Both the position numbers and the translations under genes were made by a program. The notes under the pieces were generated by a model. The model had not been told where the DNA came from. It did not search any database and saw only the letters and a list, made by a program, of their open reading frames with translations. Shown here one piece after another: positions 44,739 through 54,180 of a DNA stretch of 64,000 nt; within the stretch, counting starts at the first letter, position 1, and each line of letters begins with the position of its first letter. Origin of the DNA: Myxococcales bacterium (lineage in GTDB: Bacteria > Myxococcota_A > Polyangia > Polyangiales > Ga0077539); NCBI GenBank assembly GCA_016792845.1, contig JAEUKH010000040.1:1-64000 (forward strand). The letters are read 5' to 3'.

Positions 44739-45478
44739 GTCGCGGCCTCACGGCGGAACGAGCCCGCGGGCTTGAGCAACCCCTGGGCATCGAGCGCGTC
44801 GCCGACGGCCTCGATGGCGGCCTCGTGTTCGGCGTCGCCGGGCGCATAGAGCGCGGGGTGCGCCACGATGAGCGTGCCATGCTCGCCCACCGCGAAGGCC
44901 TGTGCCGGCGCGGCCAACGGTGCCACCGCGGGAAACTGCCTCGACAGGTACGTCCACCAGCCGACGATGGGCGAGCCGTCGTCGAAGATGGGCATGGCGG
45001 CGTGGGGGCTGTCGTCTGAGCCCGCGTGGGCCCACACCGGCTCGAACGCACGAATGCCGACCCGCAGCGCCAGATCGAGGGTGGCGCGGATCGTCTCGTC
45101 GTCGCCCCAGGGCCGAAGCACCCGCACGACGACGCGGTTGGGCACCCAGACGAGGCCCTCGAAGTCTGGCAACCGAATGCCGAGGGTCGCCTCGATCTCG
45201 ACGAGGTTCGCGCCGCGGCCCAAGACCACCGCCCGCGGCTGCCAGGCGTCGACGCTGCGCGCGCCAGACTGAAACGGTGCGTGACATTGCGCGAGGGCCG
45301 CCCGCCACGCTGCGACGCCCTCGACGGGGTGCGCGTTGTCGTCAGGGTCGACGAAGGCCCAGGCCGCGAGGCGCGGGTCGAGCGAGCCCAGGCGACGGGT
45401 GAAGTATTCGATCTTCTCGGCGACCGCGTCGACGCCCTCGGGCCCGCCCGAGAAGTACAGGGTGAGTTGCCAGATCAT
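44735..45478 (-). CDS. Imm52-like immunity protein
   Basis: A 247-residue cytoplasmic-looking protein with the Imm52 pattern: early strand MIWQLTLYFSGG, then AFEPVWAHAGSDDSPHA, and the diagnostic SPIVGWWTYLSRQFPAV followed by HGTLIVAHPALYAPGDAEHE and a C-terminal helix ending in GLL. Imm52 proteins neutralise a cognate toxin in effector-immunity pairs. Here the partner should be the lipase-like protein just upstream; the ATG at 45478 overlaps its stop (ATGA), which also fixes the start. No signal peptide, so a cytoplasmic target is implied, which is unusual for lipase effectors. Confidence 0.75.
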   Translation of the reverse strand: MIWQLTLYFSGGPEGVDAVAEKIEYFTRRLGSLDPRLAAWAFVDPDDNAHPVEGVAAWRAALAQCHAPFQSGARSVDAWQPRAVVLGRGANLVEIEATLGIRLPDFEGLVWVPNRVVVRVLRPWGDDETIRATLDLALRVGIRAFEPVWAHAGSDDSPHAAMPIFDDGSPIVGWWTYLSRQFPAVAPLAAPAQAFAVGEHGTLIVAHPALYAPGDAEHEAAIEAVGDALDAQGLLKPAGSFRREAAT

Positions 45479-47730
45479 GGGTTGTTCGCCCACTCGGCTT
45501 GAAGCTCACGGGCGCGCTGCTGGCTGACCCGCTCGCCTACGAAATCAGAGGGCTGACTCTGAGTGTACTCGGTCTCGGTGCCCGGGCGGCCTTCGTACCA
45601 GGCCGCGAGGTTCTCACCGATCAACCGCACGAAGCGGTCGCGCAAGGGCCGCGCGTTTGCCTGGCTGCCATGCGCGTAGCGCACGAAGCGGTAGACCCCG
45701 CGAAAGTTGTGGCTCAAGGCCTCAGCAGGCGGGTTCGCAGAGAAGTTGGGCACGGTGCCGTCGCCGCGGCCGATCTGATGGATCCACCCCGCGGGTCTGG
45801 GGCGAGGCGCGAGCAACGAAATGAGCCCGGTCGGCAGAATCTGAAACTTTACAAGGTTCGAATCGTCGCGCGAAATCGCATCAATGGGGATGACCACAGC
45901 GCCAAACTCCTGGCGAAAGTTTGAGACGTAGAGATTCACCGTGTTGGGGTGCATGTAGGCCGTGGGGCGGTTGCGCTCGGCCTCGGCGAGCCGCGCCGCG
46001 TGAATGGCGCGCATCGCCGCGCGCTCCTGCGGTGTGTCGAGGTTCTCGTGAAGCTCCTCGGCGTCGGTCGGCCGACCCGCTTGAAGTCTGCGGATACCCC
46101 GCTGCATCGCCGCGGCCGCACCTCTCGGGAGGGACGCGAGGGCTGAGCCCGCCGACTCGAAGAACTGACCCACCGGCCCGGCCACATCGCCGACCCCCAA
46201 GAATCGTCCGGCCGCCGAGACCCCGGAGCCAAACTGTCGACCGATCCAGCTGAGCATCGCCCCACCGACGTTGAGGAGGGTCTTCGGCGGTTCGACCGCA
46301 TAGTTTTCAATCAACAATCGCTGAAAGACCATCGCGCGTTCAAGGTTGGCGGCGGTCATCGGTCGAAGTTGGGGCCCGTCGAGGATGCCGACATAGATGT
46401 CTCGATAGAGCGCCTCATGATTTCGACAATCGACGAAGGCCTGGCTGAGCCGGGCGTAGACGGCCTTCGCATCGAGCACGAGCGCCCCGAGGTCTGGAGA
46501 GTCACCGGCGGCGTGGGCGACCACCGTGGCCAGCGACACCTTGCGCTTGAGGCTGCGCTTCGACTCGTGCTCGGCAGCGACCGCTTCTGCATTCGGGGCG
46601 GGCCTCGGGTCGAGCGCGCTCGCGAGGCTGCTCGTGACCGATTCGAGCGTCGACGCGATGCCGGGTGCCACCATCGCGACCGAAGGCCCGTCGATGGTGA
46701 CCAGATCGCCGACGGGGTCGATGCCCGTGCTCAAGGGGCTGAAGGTGAGCCAATTGGGGTAATAGTCACAGAAGATCGAGTTCGGTAAGAGCTGGTACAC
46801 CGAAGGCACCGTGCGGATGAACTCAAGCGACTCGCGCCGCGAGAGCATCTTGCCCGCGCCGATCGAGAGCGCGAGGTAGACGTCGCCGAAGATCGACTTG
46901 AGCGCGCCCATGCCGCCGAACTCAGAGTCTTCGAGCCCGGCCCCGATCAACCGCGTCATCGCCGCGATGAACTCTCCGCCGTCTGAGATCCAGTCGACGG
47001 AGTCGTTCTCACCGAGGTTCTCAGTACGACGCTGGGTGATGCCGAGAATATGTTGCACGATGTTCGCAACATAGAACGACTTCACGCCCAGCTTCAGCTG
47101 GTGGTACGCGAAGGGCGAACCCATGGTCGGGCTGCCGATCAACACGATCTGATGCACCCGCGACTCGCCGCCGAGCACCTTGCAGAAATAGCGCGCCACC
47201 ATGCCGCCCATGCTGTGGCACACGAGCACCACCTGGTCGGCGCCCGTCTCTGCGAGGGCCTCGTCGACGATGCGCCCTAACCTCAGCGCGCTCTGCGCGT
47301 TGTCTTGTCGCCAGTCGTAGCCGCAGACGTACACCACGGGCTGAACGCCGCGCTCGACGAAGGGCGCGGTCTTGATGTTTGCCAGCGATCTGACCGTGTT
47401 GCCGTAAAAGTCTTCAATGATGTTGTAATAGTGTCGAATGTGGGCGATCTGCTGGTGCTTCGCCCGCGAGCGAAACCAGTGCGACTCGTCGGGTTCGAGC
47501 ACCTGGCTGATTTGACCGAGCCGGGTGACGTCGACGGCGAAGCTGCCCGGGCTGTTGCCGAGTGGGCTCCCCGTCGGATTCCATACCAGGTCGCCGGTCT
47601 CGGGGTCGGTGAGCCTTGTGCCGAGGATCCCCGGGACGAAGACGATCGGCATCAGCTTTCGCGGCGTGCGAATCTTGACGGTTGTGCCCTTGACGGCAAC
47701 GGCTTTGAGCGGGCCACGCATATTCGGCAT
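45475..47730 (-). CDS. T6SS-type LCAT-like lipase effector
   Basis: A 751-residue alpha/beta hydrolase. After a short lead, VFVPGILGTRL opens an LCAT/phospholipase-type fold; the nucleophile elbow is VLVCHSMGGMVARYF with Ser173, where the first Gly of GxSxG is Cys. A conserved late segment GRGDGTVPNFS has Asp657, followed by His in LSHNFRG and YAHGSQ as triad candidates. Between lies a long helical insert (about 370-620). A T6SS cargo role is inferred from the VgrG gene just upstream and the immunity gene that overlaps its stop. A clear ribosome site (GAGGGAA at 47737-47743) sets the start. It has no signal peptide, consistent with VgrG delivery. Confidence 0.8.
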   Translation of the reverse strand: MPNMRGPLKAVAVKGTTVKIRTPRKLMPIVFVPGILGTRLTDPETGDLVWNPTGSPLGNSPGSFAVDVTRLGQISQVLEPDESHWFRSRAKHQQIAHIRHYYNIIEDFYGNTVRSLANIKTAPFVERGVQPVVYVCGYDWRQDNAQSALRLGRIVDEALAETGADQVVLVCHSMGGMVARYFCKVLGGESRVHQIVLIGSPTMGSPFAYHQLKLGVKSFYVANIVQHILGITQRRTENLGENDSVDWISDGGEFIAAMTRLIGAGLEDSEFGGMGALKSIFGDVYLALSIGAGKMLSRRESLEFIRTVPSVYQLLPNSIFCDYYPNWLTFSPLSTGIDPVGDLVTIDGPSVAMVAPGIASTLESVTSSLASALDPRPAPNAEAVAAEHESKRSLKRKVSLATVVAHAAGDSPDLGALVLDAKAVYARLSQAFVDCRNHEALYRDIYVGILDGPQLRPMTAANLERAMVFQRLLIENYAVEPPKTLLNVGGAMLSWIGRQFGSGVSAAGRFLGVGDVAGPVGQFFESAGSALASLPRGAAAAMQRGIRRLQAGRPTDAEELHENLDTPQERAAMRAIHAARLAEAERNRPTAYMHPNTVNLYVSNFRQEFGAVVIPIDAISRDDSNLVKFQILPTGLISLLAPRPRPAGWIHQIGRGDGTVPNFSANPPAEALSHNFRGVYRFVRYAHGSQANARPLRDRFVRLIGENLAAWYEGRPGTETEYTQSQPSDFVGERVSQQRARELQAEWANNP

Positions 47731-47768
47731 GTGTCATTCCCTCGATGGTAGTCGCTGATGGGCGCCTG

Positions 47769-50700
47769 TCAGCCTGCGGTTCGAGGCCTCGCGATGAAGA
47801 CCTCGTCGAGGGGGTAGCTCTTCGGCTGCCCCAGGGCGTCGAGCTCGGGATGTTGCTGCGCGATCTGACGCCCCGGCTGCGCGGGGAGCAGCACCTGATG
47901 ATGCACTTTGAAGAGCTGAAGCGACGCGCTCGAGAGCTGATCGAGCTGGGTGGGGCTGAGGAGCTTCGTGCCGACCCTGTACCCGAGATTCATCAACCGA
48001 AGGCGCTGGCCAGCGGCCTCTTCTTCGTTCGGCATCTGCGCGATCAGCTCGATCTGCCAGACCAAGGGCCCACCGAGCAGAGGGAAGTACTTCTGGAACG
48101 CTTCGACCTCATTGGCCCAAACCGTCAACGCGATGCGCTTCGCCGACGCCAGATGATCGAAGACGGCCTCACCCGCCGCCGTGGTCGTGCCCTCGACGAT
48201 CTCGTCGGGCGGGGCCAGCGCGGTCGCTCCTGCTTCTGCGCTCGGCGCAGCATGGGAGATCACGCCGCGGTACCGGCAACCGACCAACGCGACCCCTTCG
48301 AGCGGCTTCATCGTCGGGGCCTCAAGGCGCACCTGCGTCCGTGTGCGATCGGGCGGCGTGGGTTGCGCTGTCTGGGTGCCATCCTGGCCCGGCGCTTCGA
48401 CGGGCTCGGTCGACACGCGCTGCCCTCGGAAGCGAACCTGGCGGCCTCGAACGAGCGCCGTGGCCGTTGCTTTGAGGGTCACATTGTCACCCTCGACTTT
48501 CACCTCGGGCCCTTGCAATTTCGCCCCCGAACCCTTGAGCACCAAGGTGCCCAATTGCGCGCCGGCTGGGGCGGTGAGCGTCGCCGCGTCGTCGACAGGC
48601 CGAACCTGACTCCCCACCGCGCGCGGCGGCGGCCTGGTCAGCCCAGCCTGGGCCGTGATGTCTTCTGTCGAAACGATTGTGATGTGGTTGGCTGAGAGCA
48701 CCAACCGATCGCGGGTGAGCTCGATGAACGTGTCGCCCACTTCGAGTCTGAGCGAGCCATTCGCGTCACCTTGAACGGGCTCTGCTTTGATGACAACCCG
48801 CTCTGTCGCAGAGAGCGTCAAGGCGCCGTTCACAAAGGTCGTAGAGGTCGAGCGGTCTTGACCCATACCGCCGATCAGCTTCACGTCAGGGCCCTTCACA
48901 AGCACGGTGCGGGCCCCGTGCACGTTGGTCACCTGGTCTGCGCCGATCGCTGAAATCTCATTCCCCGATGTGGTGTGCAGCGACTCGCCGTGAACGACCC
49001 CTTGGTCGACCAGATGCACGACACGGGTCTGACCGCCCCCGAGATGACTGACCGACGGGCCCCCAACCTGTAAGAGATGTTGACGCCCGATCTGCTCAGA
49101 TTGACGCCCGGTGACACCGATCGAGACATCGCGCGCGACGGTCTCGATGCGATCTTGCCGAACGCTCGTTCGGTGGTCACGCTGCACGTCGACGTCAAAG
49201 TCTCGCTGGGCGTGAAAGTAGATGCGCTCGCTCTCTTTCTGATCTTCAAACGCGAGCTCATTGAAGCCGCCGCCGCCCGGCGTGCTCTGGGTGCGAATCA
49301 CGCTGCGTGTCTTCTTGATGGGCAGCGTCTCGGGTACAGGGTGCGTGCCGTTGTACATCGCGCCCAACACCACCGGCCGGTCAGGGTCGCCCGCGAGGAA
49401 GGTCACCAGCACCTCCATGCCCACCCGCGGAATGAACTGAAAGCCCCACCCCGTGCCCGCCCAGGGCTGCGCCGTACGCACCCAACACGACGACCCGTCG
49501 TCGAAGTTGTGCTCACGATCCCAGTGAAACTGAATCTTGATGCGACCGAACCGGTCGGTGTGAATCTCTTCGGCGCGAGGCCCCACCACCACGGCGCTCT
49601 CGGTCACCGTGCGCGGCGTGCGGCGCGGCCGCTCAGGTCGGTAGAGCACCCCCAAGGCCACCGACTTCACAAAGACACAATAGACAAGACGCTGGTCAAA
49701 CGAGGGCAGCTCGAACCAGGCGTCGCCGACCTCGGCCGCGCTCGCTGCTTCGCGTGAATGAAGCGCCTTCTTTTGAAGGCGTTCGACCTTGCGCCGCAGC
49801 GCCGTTGCGCCCTCACCGGCGATGTACCCGTGGTCGAGATAACAGTGAATGAGCTCGAAGGGCACAAGCCGCTTCTGCTGATCGCCCGTCGGCGTCGAGA
49901 CCGAAGGCCCTGCGGCGCAGAGCTCGTGCCCGATCATCAGCCTGTCGTGGTAGGCCGTGAGGTGATACGCCGCGCTCTCACGCCGCGCTTGCTCAAGCAG
50001 CGCCGTCGCGCGGGTCTCGTCGACCTCGGGGATCTCATGCTGCCCGTGATGGTCATACTGCTCAAGCAGCACCGGGTGCGCTTGGGTCTCGACCGAGCGC
50101 CGCGCGTAGAGGTGCGTCATCGGTCGACGAAAGTCGTAGTCGGTCACCTCCGATGCGTTCGAGCGCACTCGGGTCACCTCAGAGAAGGCCGTAAACACCG
50201 GCTCGGTCGGCAAGAGCGCCGCGCCCTGCTCGTACTCGCGCAGCGTCGCGGTCATGGGCCCAGGGGCGACGTCGTCGGTGAAGAAGAGCACGCTGTGCCC
50301 CATGCGCACCGACGAGCGACCCGACCGCGGCACGAAGGGCCTCGGCAAGTCTGGGTCGTCAGGCTCGGTGCTTGTGAGATGCTCGGCGATGCCCATCGCC
50401 ACGCCGCTGACGATGTCGCCCACGCTCGGGCCCGGCACCGTCGCCGCGACGTGGTCTTCGCCGGCCTGCTCGAAACGAAACGCGATGCCCTCTTCGGCGA
50501 GGATCCGCGTCACGAACTCCCAGTCGGTCTCGTCGTACTGCAAAACGTAGGTTCGGCGGTTGTACGAACGCGCAAGATTGAAGCGGTACGCGATCTGGTG
50601 CTCGCGCAACATCGCGATCACCACATCGTGGGGGTACACATTCTGAAAAATGCGAGAATTTCGCCGCTGCGTCAGCAGCCACGCCCGCGGCACCACCCGC

Positions 50701-51005
50701 AGAAGGAATGACTGAAGCACCTCGCCGTCATGGTTGATCGACCCCTCGTAGCGCGCCGCCGCGACAAAGCCCGTGCGGCCGTGCGGCGTCACCCCCTCTT
50801 CGAAGGCGCCCGCCCCGAGGTGAAACCCGCAGTCGGTGCCGACGAGCCTCTGCGCCAGCCGGTGACCCGATGACAGCGCCGCCGCGTCACCCGTCGCCAC
50901 CAAGAAGTCGAAGCTCGAAAGCTCGTTCATGGCCTCGACGCCGGTCGCTGCGATCAACCGCCATTCGAGCCCCGCCAGTTGCCCCGCGATCAGAAAAACC
51001 GCCAT
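47769..51005 (-). CDS. vgrG: type VI secretion spike VgrG with C-terminal extension
   Basis: A 1078-residue T6SS tip protein. The gp27-like base (residues about 1-400) carries RRNSRIFQNVYPHDVV, YDETDWEFVTRILAEEGI and later VTDYDFRRPMTHLYARR. The gp5 OB-fold begins HTDRFGRIKIQFHWD (about 481) with GTGWGFQFIPRVGMEVLVTF and PVVLGAMYNGTHPVPE. The beta-helix needle follows (DVDVQRDHRTSVRQDRIETV). Residues about 900-1078 are an extra region: a beta domain and then AAGQRLRLMNLGYRVGTKLL (about 994), like a peptidoglycan-binding repeat. ATG 51005 is used; a GTG at 51029 is possible. First gene of the cassette. The 189 bp upstream of it is relatively AT-rich. Confidence 0.92.
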   Translation of the reverse strand: MAVFLIAGQLAGLEWRLIAATGVEAMNELSSFDFLVATGDAAALSSGHRLAQRLVGTDCGFHLGAGAFEEGVTPHGRTGFVAAARYEGSINHDGEVLQSFLLRVVPRAWLLTQRRNSRIFQNVYPHDVVIAMLREHQIAYRFNLARSYNRRTYVLQYDETDWEFVTRILAEEGIAFRFEQAGEDHVAATVPGPSVGDIVSGVAMGIAEHLTSTEPDDPDLPRPFVPRSGRSSVRMGHSVLFFTDDVAPGPMTATLREYEQGAALLPTEPVFTAFSEVTRVRSNASEVTDYDFRRPMTHLYARRSVETQAHPVLLEQYDHHGQHEIPEVDETRATALLEQARRESAAYHLTAYHDRLMIGHELCAAGPSVSTPTGDQQKRLVPFELIHCYLDHGYIAGEGATALRRKVERLQKKALHSREAASAAEVGDAWFELPSFDQRLVYCVFVKSVALGVLYRPERPRRTPRTVTESAVVVGPRAEEIHTDRFGRIKIQFHWDREHNFDDGSSCWVRTAQPWAGTGWGFQFIPRVGMEVLVTFLAGDPDRPVVLGAMYNGTHPVPETLPIKKTRSVIRTQSTPGGGGFNELAFEDQKESERIYFHAQRDFDVDVQRDHRTSVRQDRIETVARDVSIGVTGRQSEQIGRQHLLQVGGPSVSHLGGGQTRVVHLVDQGVVHGESLHTTSGNEISAIGADQVTNVHGARTVLVKGPDVKLIGGMGQDRSTSTTFVNGALTLSATERVVIKAEPVQGDANGSLRLEVGDTFIELTRDRLVLSANHITIVSTEDITAQAGLTRPPPRAVGSQVRPVDDAATLTAPAGAQLGTLVLKGSGAKLQGPEVKVEGDNVTLKATATALVRGRQVRFRGQRVSTEPVEAPGQDGTQTAQPTPPDRTRTQVRLEAPTMKPLEGVALVGCRYRGVISHAAPSAEAGATALAPPDEIVEGTTTAAGEAVFDHLASAKRIALTVWANEVEAFQKYFPLLGGPLVWQIELIAQMPNEEEAAGQRLRLMNLGYRVGTKLLSPTQLDQLSSASLQLFKVHHQVLLPAQPGRQIAQQHPELDALGQPKSYPLDEVFIARPRTAG

Positions 51006-51194
51006 GCGAGGCACGCTAGCCCGCTTCACCCCGCCGCCAAATCACAAAATCGATCAAAGCTTCACAATTTCTACCACCATGACCTACAGAAACAAACTCT
51101 AGCCGTCATGATGGGCTTGACAGCGGGCGTGCGACATGGTTGCCGCCGACCCGTACACCGGCCGCGGCGCGTCGCCCGCGAGGCGAGGGGCCGC

Positions 51195-51941
51195 TCAGCG
51201 GCGGGTGAAAAACGAGAGGATCGCGGCGTGGGTCTCGGGCGACTGGAGCCGCTCGACGAAGCACGCACCCTCGCGGGCGAGGGCGTCGAGGGTGGCCTCA
51301 CGCAACGGCGCGCGGAGCAGGCCCTTGGCGAGGGTGAAGGCCTCGGGGGGCATGGCGGCGGCCTTCTCGGCGTAGGCGTAGGCCGAGGCGAGCAAGAGCT
51401 CGGGCGCCACCACCACGTTGACGAGCCCGGCGCGGTGCGCGGCGTCGCCGTCGAAGCCCTCGGCGAGCAGGAGCCACTCGCTCGCGCGCTGGAGCCCCAC
51501 ACGCTGCGGCAAGAGCAGGCTCGACGCGCCCTCGGGCACGAGGCCCAGGGTCACAAAGGGCATCTTGAACTTCGCCCGCGCCGTCGCCACCACGAAGTCG
51601 CAGTGGAGCAGCAGCGTCGTGCCGATGCCGACCGCGGGCCCGTCGACCGCCGCGATGAGCGCCTTCGGGAAGTTCACCAGCGCGAGGAGGAGCTGGAAGA
51701 CCGCGCTCGACTCGCCGGTGGGCGGGTTCGCCATGAAGTCTTTGAGGTCGTTTCCGGCGGTGAAGACGCCCTCGGCGCCTGTGATCACCACCGCGCGCAC
51801 CGCCGGATCGTCATGGGCCGCCCGCAGCGCCGCGGTGACGCCCTCGTACATCGCGACGGTGATGGCGTTCTTCTTCTCAGGGCGCGCGAAGCGAACCGTC
51901 GTGATCGCGCCTTCGGTCGAAACGTGAATGTGCTCACTCAT
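51195..51941 (-). CDS. enoyl-CoA isomerase/hydratase, ECI2-like
   Basis: A 248-residue crotonase-fold enzyme. The oxyanion hole residues lie in FTAGNDLKDFM and in VDGPAVGIGTTLLL. The two Glu residues of true hydratases are absent at the first site (GIGTTLL), but the later LGLVPEGASSLLLP contains the Glu of the ECI2 (delta3-delta2-enoyl-CoA isomerase) type. This suggests isomerisation of unsaturated acyl-CoA in fatty-acid breakdown rather than hydration. It ends FTRR with no peroxisome-like meaning here. Located between the T6SS cassette and an outer-membrane gene, without other beta-oxidation genes. Confidence 0.85.
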   Translation of the reverse strand: MSEHIHVSTEGAITTVRFARPEKKNAITVAMYEGVTAALRAAHDDPAVRAVVITGAEGVFTAGNDLKDFMANPPTGESSAVFQLLLALVNFPKALIAAVDGPAVGIGTTLLLHCDFVVATARAKFKMPFVTLGLVPEGASSLLLPQRVGLQRASEWLLLAEGFDGDAAHRAGLVNVVVAPELLLASAYAYAEKAAAMPPEAFTLAKGLLRAPLREATLDALAREGACFVERLQSPETHAAILSFFTRR

Positions 51942-51960
51942 GCGGGCCTCGCTGCGAGGG

Positions 51961-53973
51961 TCAGAACTGAACGCCGAGCACCGCGCGGAGCGTCTGGGCG
52001 GTCTTGAAATCGAAGGCCGCGAGCTCGGCCCCGGCGGCCCGCTCGTCGGTGCGCGGCCCGAGGCCCGCCATCGGGAAGAGCACGCCGTACTGCAACGACG
52101 CGAAGAAGCCCGGGGCAGGGGGCTCGCCCAGGGTCGTGCTGCGGTGGTTCGACACGTAGGTGACCTCGGCGTTCAGCTCGATGCCGAGGTCGGGGTCGTT
52201 GCCGCGGGTCTGGACGAACGAACTGGCGCGCGAGTAGATCGCCGAGGCGCGGCCGTAGAAGCGGTCGCCGCGCGGCGAGTTCACGAAGGCGTACATCACC
52301 CCGGGGCGGAAGTAGTACGCGCCCGAGACCTGCCGCATCACTTGGCGCCAGAGGATCATGTCGACGCGGTAATCAGGGTGGAAGCGGAAGAGCGTGTTCG
52401 AGGTCGCGGCGCCGCGCTGCGGGGCGAGGGCCGTCGAGTGAAAGTTGAGACCCTCGAGGTCGCTGTCGCCCGACGCGAAGCCCGTACGAAACTCCAGCTG
52501 AAGGCGGTTGTTCAACAGCCGATACTCGAACTCGGCCGCGCCGCCGAACTGGCGGATGTCGAGGTAGCGCGGCGCGCCGCTGGCCCCGGGCTGAGTGTTC
52601 ATCGAACCAAAAATACCCGCCACCTCAAGCTCAAGCCTGAAGTTACGGTTCAACACCTGGAACCACCCGTCGGCCACCACCGCCCACGCGTCGCGTCGCA
52701 CAAACGCGTTCGCGTAATCGCGCGTCGCGTTGCCGCAGGTGCGCTGGTCGCGCCCGTCGTTGGCCGCGGGGTCACCCGAGTCGCCCGTGGTGGTGGTGCT
52801 GCCGCCCGTGCAGCCGAACTCACCCGAGAGCTCTTGGGTGCGGTAGAGGCCGTAAAACCCGGCGTTGACGATGGTCTCGCCCCGCGCGATGCGCTGCCTC
52901 GCCTCGCCCGCGTCGTACCGACGGCCCACGGCGATGCCGTACTGGTTCACGTCGTCGCGGTCGGTGACGTCGATGGGCTGGCCCTGGCCCGCCTCGTAGC
53001 GGAGGTTCTGCGTGGTCGCGCCCGACGAGGCGAAGTCGTAGAAGCCCGCGATGAAGAGCCGCAGCGAGCGAATCCGCGCGGCGTACATGAGCCGATCGAC
53101 GTGGCTCTGAAAGTCTGAGTCGATGCCGTTGCCGGCGTTCGCGAGGATGCCCAAACCCCACTGCGAGGGCATGCGGCCGAAGCGAATCTGGCCGAGCGTC
53201 GGGTTGGTGACCTCGGCCCAGGCCCGCGAGACGCTGATCGAAGGCACGAGCGAGTTGCTCGGCGTCGGCGTCACCTGGGTCTGCGAAAACGCCGTCAGCG
53301 GCGCCCACGGCGAGCCCACCGCGTTGCCAGAGAAATAACCCTGGGGCGTCGAGCCCATTACGAGGTTGTCGAGGATGTCGATCTGCGTGTGGAGCGAGAT
53401 GCCGTCGGTGATGTGAATCTCAGGGTTGAGACGCAACCTGAGGTTGGCCATGCTCTGCGTCGCGCTGCTACAGTCGATCGCAGGGCGGTCGCCGCCGCCG
53501 AGCGACTGCGCGTTGCAGAGACCCAAGAGGTCTTCAGTGCGGATGGGCCGCGTCCACGGGAGGTTGCCGTAGCGGAGGCCGACCCCGAGGGCGGGGTTGT
53601 CCCATCCGAGCGAGAAGTCATTCATCAACTCGGGGCGCACCCGAAAGTTGCCGTGCAGCACCACCGATTGACCGATGCGATCCAAGAGGTCGCTCGGCGG
53701 CGGCGTGGGCCGAGCGAGGCTCGTGCCCGTCAACGAAGGGTCTGCGCTCTGCCCGTCGGTGCGGGCCGCAGGGGCCGCGGCGGCCTCGGTGCTGCTCGGG
53801 CGCGGGGCCTCGGGGGCGGGCGCGTTCGCCCGGGGCGCCTCGGCAGGGGCCTCTGTGCTGGGCCGCGGCGTCGGTGTGGATTCAGAAGGGGGCGTCGGCT
53901 GATTCTGGGCCCACACACCCGTCGGAAATGCCAGCAACGAGACCGCCAAAGTCGACCGAAACAAGCGAGACAT
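51961..53973 (-). CDS. TIGR04551-type outer-membrane protein
   Basis: A 670-residue outer-membrane beta-barrel. Signal peptide MSRLFRSTLAVSLLAFPTGVWAQ, then a Pro/Ala/Glu-rich linker, then alternating beta strands with aromatic ends (VVLHGNFRVRPELMNDF, RLFIAGFYDFASSG, LQLEFRTGFASGDSDLEG), ending in the Phe of AVLGVQF, as barrel proteins do. The features fit TIGR04551, a family restricted to myxobacteria. The ATG at 53973 follows a strong GGAGGT (about 53976-53981). It lies 19 bp upstream of the crotonase gene on the same strand. Transported substrate unknown. Confidence 0.85.
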   Translation of the reverse strand: MSRLFRSTLAVSLLAFPTGVWAQNQPTPPSESTPTPRPSTEAPAEAPRANAPAPEAPRPSSTEAAAAPAARTDGQSADPSLTGTSLARPTPPPSDLLDRIGQSVVLHGNFRVRPELMNDFSLGWDNPALGVGLRYGNLPWTRPIRTEDLLGLCNAQSLGGGDRPAIDCSSATQSMANLRLRLNPEIHITDGISLHTQIDILDNLVMGSTPQGYFSGNAVGSPWAPLTAFSQTQVTPTPSNSLVPSISVSRAWAEVTNPTLGQIRFGRMPSQWGLGILANAGNGIDSDFQSHVDRLMYAARIRSLRLFIAGFYDFASSGATTQNLRYEAGQGQPIDVTDRDDVNQYGIAVGRRYDAGEARQRIARGETIVNAGFYGLYRTQELSGEFGCTGGSTTTTGDSGDPAANDGRDQRTCGNATRDYANAFVRRDAWAVVADGWFQVLNRNFRLELEVAGIFGSMNTQPGASGAPRYLDIRQFGGAAEFEYRLLNNRLQLEFRTGFASGDSDLEGLNFHSTALAPQRGAATSNTLFRFHPDYRVDMILWRQVMRQVSGAYYFRPGVMYAFVNSPRGDRFYGRASAIYSRASSFVQTRGNDPDLGIELNAEVTYVSNHRSTTLGEPPAPGFFASLQYGVLFPMAGLGPRTDERAAGAELAAFDFKTAQTLRAVLGVQF

Positions 53974-54115
53974 GGACCTCCGAGATGCCCCCTCGCGCAC
54001 CGGTCGCGCTCAAAGGCCGGGGTCGGGTATCACGGGGCCATTCAGGGCGTCAACGCGTGTCCTTGACCGGGTCGCGGGCTGAGAAGTAGCTTGCGCCGCC
54101 TTCCGAGATGGTGCC

Positions 54116-54136
54116 GGGGCTCTGTGTTGGAGCCCT
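54116..54136 (+). promoter_or_regulatory. leader hairpin upstream of RNase J gene
   Basis: GGGCTC (54117-54122) pairs with GAGCCC (54130-54135) across a 7-base loop, with a further G-T wobble pair outside. It lies 45 bp before the RNase J start, so in its probable 5' leader. RNase J family genes are often autoregulated at the mRNA level, but I only see the stem, and its role is a guess. Confidence 0.35.
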
Positions 54137-54180
54137 GACGGCGAGGTCTCGAAGCAGCGCACAACGGCAGAGGTCTTCGC

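Noticed and set aside
51006-51194. Insertion-element remnant or attachment site beside the T6SS cassette
   Set aside because: The AT-richer stretch contains no inverted or direct repeats, transposase fragment or tRNA; a promoter region is a simpler reading.
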